Shown: in pieces, positions 5,005 to 7,702 of the stretch
Layout of the letters: each line of letters starts with the position of its first letter
Position numbering within the stretch: the stretch's first letter is position 1
NCBI GenBank assembly: GCA_002306975.1
Contig: DBTI01000033.1
Coordinates: 1 to 7,702, forward strand
Length of the DNA stretch: 7,702 nucleotides
Reading direction: 5' to 3'
Origin: Ruminococcaceae bacterium UBA1320
GTDB taxonomy: Bacteria > Bacillota > Clostridia > Oscillospirales > Ethanoligenentaceae
Translations under genes and position numbers: made by a program
Notes under the pieces: model-generated
Database searches by the model: none
What the model was told of the DNA's origin: nothing
The model's input: only the letters and a program-made list of their open reading frames with translations

Positions 5005-6069
5005 ATGTTAAGATATATGAAAACCATTCGACAGTTTAAGAACGGCTGTGACACATTTCCTCTGCCTAGTGAAAGTACAAAGGCTGTGGAAACTCGTTTA
5101 TGGACATACAGCGTTCATCGGTCGGTGCGGATTGCCGTCCGCATAGCGGTCTGCACCGGGCTTGCGGCGGCATTTGTTTTTACCGGAGTGTTTGGCCTGC
5201 CGCTGCTTGAAAAAAAAGTCGGTGGTTCAAAGCCTTCCCATGACTTCGTGCTCACCGTGCAGGCAGCGGATACCAAAACTACGCTGAAAGACAATGTGAA
5301 TATCAAGGTTCCCAGCGGTGGGCTTACTTTTGATGCCAGTATATTTAAAAACGGAAAAGAACTGCAATCTTCTTCTTTAGGTGAACACTATTTCCTTTGC
5401 ACCGGCGAGAATATCAAAAGTGTATTATATACAGCAAAAAGTGGAAAAATTCAATATAGCAGTGACGAAACACGGGCGCGCTGCACACAGGCGATACGCG
5501 ACGCCACTGTGTGCACAATTATCTTGCCAAATGATATACTATATGACCCTAACAATCCCGGTCGTGACCTTTTTACCACATTGTGGAATAGTGGAAAGCT
5601 TGAAGAATATCGGAACAAATATTTTGGAGGCAAACAAATAGATGATACGCGTTACAGGATTTACAAGGAGAATGTTAATAGTAGCTCTGCTGGAGGCGGA
5701 AACGGTGGATTTATAGGTGGAATGCCGAACAATACTCCAAAAGATCCGGACATGACAGCAATAACAATTGCCGACACATGGAACAAAGAAGCCAGTATAA
5801 GCGAGGTTATCCTTGATTCAGCTATAAAAACAGATGCGAGTGATCACAATGCAAAACTTATCTGGTATCCGCCACAGCCGGCATTTAAAACTGCTGTGGA
5901 ATCTGCTGATGAAATCCGTCGGTCAACCGGCAAAAAGGATTATTTTTCTGTTCCCGGCGATACGATAACTGTAACTGCTGTTTTTACCGATGGACAGACC
6001 GTGATAAAGCATATTATTCTTACTTTCGACAAGGATGGTAATCTTTGCGCAGATTTGCAGGACAACTGA
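5005..6069 (+). CDS. Single-pass membrane protein, probable anti-sigma factor or sensor
   Basis: The 354-residue protein begins with about 40 cytoplasmic residues, enough to contact a sigma factor. One membrane helix follows at about 42-66 (VRIAVRIAVCTGLAAAFVFT), preceded by Arg and His as expected for an inside N-terminus. About 285 extracytoplasmic residues follow. The outer part starts with FVLTVQAADTKTTLKDNVNI, contains DLFTTLWNSGKLEEYRNKYF (189-208) and a Gly/Asn/Pro-rich linker (225-248), and ends with GDTITVTAVFTDG and LTFDKDGNL, a beta-rich ending. No HxxxCxxC zinc anti-sigma motif is visible. Function is inferred mainly from its position in an operon with the sigma gene. The outer domain resembles, from memory, those of clostridial ECF-associated membrane proteins. 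The strong ribosome binding site suggests it is made in excess over the sigma factor. Confidence 0.8.
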   Translation: MLRYMKTIRQFKNGCDTFPLPSESTKAVETRLWTYSVHRSVRIAVRIAVCTGLAAAFVFTGVFGLPLLEKKVGGSKPSHDFVLTVQAADTKTTLKDNVNIKVPSGGLTFDASIFKNGKELQSSSLGEHYFLCTGENIKSVLYTAKSGKIQYSSDETRARCTQAIRDATVCTIILPNDILYDPNNPGRDLFTTLWNSGKLEEYRNKYFGGKQIDDTRYRIYKENVNSSSAGGGNGGFIGGMPNNTPKDPDMTAITIADTWNKEASISEVILDSAIKTDASDHNAKLIWYPPQPAFKTAVESADEIRRSTGKKDYFSVPGDTITVTAVFTDGQTVIKHIILTFDKDGNLCADLQDN

Positions 6070-6120
6070 CTGTGCTGTTTTATAAAGAAAAAGGAAACGT
6101 CCCAAAACAGCCCGAAGTAA

Positions 6121-6169
6121 AAAAAGTCGGAGCAACCGAACCCAAAAGGTTTGGACGCCCCGACTTTTT
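6121..6169. terminator. Bidirectional terminator between convergent genes
   Basis: AAAAAGTCGG (6121-6130) pairs with CCGACTTTTT (6160-6169). An inner hairpin CCGAACC (6136-6142) with GGTTTGG (6148-6154) encloses a CAAAA loop. T-runs appear at the end of the stem on both strands, so it can stop the sigma/anti-sigma operon and the minus-strand surface-protein gene. Confidence 0.88.
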
Positions 6170-6222
6170 GCTTGGCTTGTATTGAAATAATACTTAACTG
6201 AAGAACTCAGAAATGGAGTGTA

Positions 6223-7702
6223 TCATTTAACTGTTATGATCGCTGTTGCCCTGATTGAGGAAGATAAAGAAATTGTTCCGCCGATAGTGAATGTCCCAGT
6301 ACTCGCATATTGAGAGGGGTAAATATAATCCCATGCTACTGTAACATTTTTAGTTGTTCCGTCACTCATTGTAGCGGTAACTGTTGATGGTAAATTGGGT
6401 ATAGTTCCTGTTTTTGCAGTAACGCTAACAGGGCTTATTGATTTGACTGTAGTGGAAGCATTTGATGTGATTACTGTAATCACAGCCACTGCCTTAATTG
6501 AGGAAGATGAAGAAATTGTTCCGTTAATAGCAAATGCCCCGGCACCGGCATATTTTGAAGGATTAATATAATCCCATGCAACACCGATATTTACAGTAGT
6601 TCCATCACTCATTGTAGCAGTAACGGTTGATGGTAAATCCGGTGCTGTTCCTACTATTGTGGTAACGATAACGTTATTTATTGTTTGAACGATAGTGGAG
6701 GCGCTTGATCCTGTTACTGTAACTATGGCCACCGCCCTAATTGAGGAGGGCGAAGAAATCGTTCCGTTAACAGAAAATGCCCCGGCACTGGCATATTGTG
6801 AAGAATAAATATAATCCCAGGTTACCGCAATACTTTTAGCTGTTCCATCGCTCATTACAGCGGTGACTGTTGTTGGTAAAGTCGGTGCAGTTCCTGCCGT
6901 GGTAGTAACATTAACCACGTTTATTGATCGAACAGTGAAAGAAGTACTTGATGTTGTTACAGTAACTATGGCAACTGCTTTAATTGTGGAGGACGTCAAA
7001 ATCGTTCCGGTAACAGTAAATGTACCATTACTTGCGTATTGTGAAGAAGAAATAGAATTCCATGTTACTAAAACATTTTTAGTTGTCCCATCACCCATTG
7101 TAGCAATTACTGTTGACGGCAGGTCTGGTGCGATTCCCGCTGTTGTTGTAGCAATTACGGGATTTGCTGATTGAACAGTAGTAGAAGAGCTATATGACGC
7201 TACTGTAACCAAAGCGACTGCTTTAACTGTGGAAGATGTGGAAACAGATCCACTAACCATGAACGTTCCGGCACTTGTATATTGATAAGAATAAACAGTG
7301 TCCCAAATTACCGCGATATTTTTAGATGTTCCATCGCTCATAGCAGCAGTTACTGTTGACGGTAAAGTTGGTGCTGTTCCTGCCATTGTAACAATGTTAA
7401 TTAAGTTTATTGATTGAACGGTCGCAGAAGTGCTTGATGCCGTTACTGTAACGATAACCGTTGCTTTAATCGCTGAGGACGAGGAAATCGAACCACTGAC
7501 GGTAAACGTCCCGGTACTTGCATATTGAGAGGGATAAATATAATCCCAAGTAACCGCAACATTTTTAGATGTTCCATCGATTAACGTAGCAACCACCGTT
7601 GCCGGTAAATCCGGTGCTGTTCCTGCCTTTGTAATAATGCTGACAGGGCTAATGGATTGAACCATAACAGCCGGTGCTACAGTAACTGTAGCGGTTGCTT
7701 TA
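6223..7702 (-). CDS. Surface protein of tandem Big_4-type Ig-like domains (5' end outside window)
   Basis: The frame is open to the right edge of the window (it reads KATATVTVAPAV before the Met at 7663-7665), so that Met is internal and the gene starts outside. What is visible is six consecutive Ig-like units of 81 residues, the last cut to 74, plus the end of a seventh. Each has the order VxSIxPV, TxAGTAPxLPxTVTAxMSDGT, KNxAVTWDYIxxSQYASxGTFxVxGTIS, IKAVAIVTV. This is the Big_4 pattern (bacterial Ig-like domain 4) found in cell-surface and secreted proteins of Firmicutes. Units are joined by Ser/Thr-rich linkers. The protein stops right after the final strand (IITVK) with no LPxTG, S-layer or transmembrane anchor at the C-terminus, so any anchor or catalytic domain must be N-terminal. 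The role is probably structural, a stalk that projects another domain. Confidence 0.9.
   Translation of the reverse strand, partial: KATATVTVAPAVMVQSISPVSIITKAGTAPDLPATVVATLIDGTSKNVAVTWDYIYPSQYASTGTFTVSGSISSSSAIKATVIVTVTASSTSATVQSINLINIVTMAGTAPTLPSTVTAAMSDGTSKNIAVIWDTVYSYQYTSAGTFMVSGSVSTSSTVKAVALVTVASYSSSTTVQSANPVIATTTAGIAPDLPSTVIATMGDGTTKNVLVTWNSISSSQYASNGTFTVTGTILTSSTIKAVAIVTVTTSSTSFTVRSINVVNVTTTAGTAPTLPTTVTAVMSDGTAKSIAVTWDYIYSSQYASAGAFSVNGTISSPSSIRAVAIVTVTGSSASTIVQTINNVIVTTIVGTAPDLPSTVTATMSDGTTVNIGVAWDYINPSKYAGAGAFAINGTISSSSSIKAVAVITVITSNASTTVKSISPVSVTAKTGTIPNLPSTVTATMSDGTTKNVTVAWDYIYPSQYASTGTFTIGGTISLSSSIRATAIITVK
6226..7662 (-). repeat. Tandem array of 243-bp repeats within the Ig-like gene
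   Basis: In coding order the units are 7420-7662, 7177-7419, 6934-7176, 6691-6933, 6448-6690 and 6226-6447 (last one short by seven codons). The period is exactly 243 bases with no insertion or deletion. Units are similar but not identical; variants such as PDLP and PTLP alternate along the array, suggesting recombination between units. Confidence 0.92.

Noticed and set aside
6863..7174. Open frame on the + strand within the Ig-like array
   Set aside because: It is a by-product of the repetitive minus-strand gene; its Val-rich sequence is the complement of the Thr/Ala-rich repeat.
6226..7662. CRISPR-like array
   Set aside because: The repeats are 243 bp, contiguous, in one reading frame and without spacers.

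Overview
The window looks like a piece of a Gram-positive, Clostridia-type chromosome (probably Oscillospiraceae-like; this is inference). The reasons are purine-rich Shine-Dalgarno sequences of the AGGAGG type, an LLH-family phage holin, an ECF sigma factor paired with a membrane anti-sigma-like protein, and a Cys-rich conserved protein of a kind I associate with Clostridia. It spans the right end of an integrated phage-like element and the chromosomal genes beyond it.

Positions 1-3447 are phage-derived. A GAAA-loop terminator at the left edge closes an upstream operon that lies outside the window. Then comes a lysis cassette: a small single-helix membrane protein (55-360), a single-domain CHAP peptidoglycan hydrolase (366-809) and an LLH-type holin with a long acidic tail (856-1599), closed by a strong terminator (1645-1685). 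Next are an orphan D12-class adenine DNA methyltransferase (1708-2466), a 69-residue Cro/CI-type regulator with its own promoter (2575-2784), and a very AT-rich two-helix membrane protein with its own promoter (2905-3447). The last two are separate units divided by a 20-bp hairpin terminator, which is the arrangement of phage cargo ('moron') genes.

At about 3445-3465 the phage-like DNA meets the headless 3' part of a chromosomal gene (3448-4203). This reads in frame from the first codon after the stop of the membrane gene but has no usable start. I read it as an attachment-site junction (attR or attL type) formed when the element integrated inside the gene. No integrase is in the window.

From 4318 on the DNA is chromosomal. 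An ECF-type promoter candidate precedes a sigma-factor gene (4403-4993), followed after 11 bp by a single-pass membrane protein (5005-6069) that is probably its anti-sigma factor or sensor. A bidirectional terminator (6121-6169) separates this operon from a convergent minus-strand gene (6223 to beyond 7702). That gene encodes a surface protein of tandem 81-residue Big_4-type Ig-like domains; its start is outside the window.

The most interesting points are the junction inside the broken gene, the near-identical 25-bp repeats flanking the CHAP gene (which also encode matching C-terminal peptides), the cargo membrane protein next to the junction, and the mosaic 243-bp repeat array. I see no clearly new multi-gene system.
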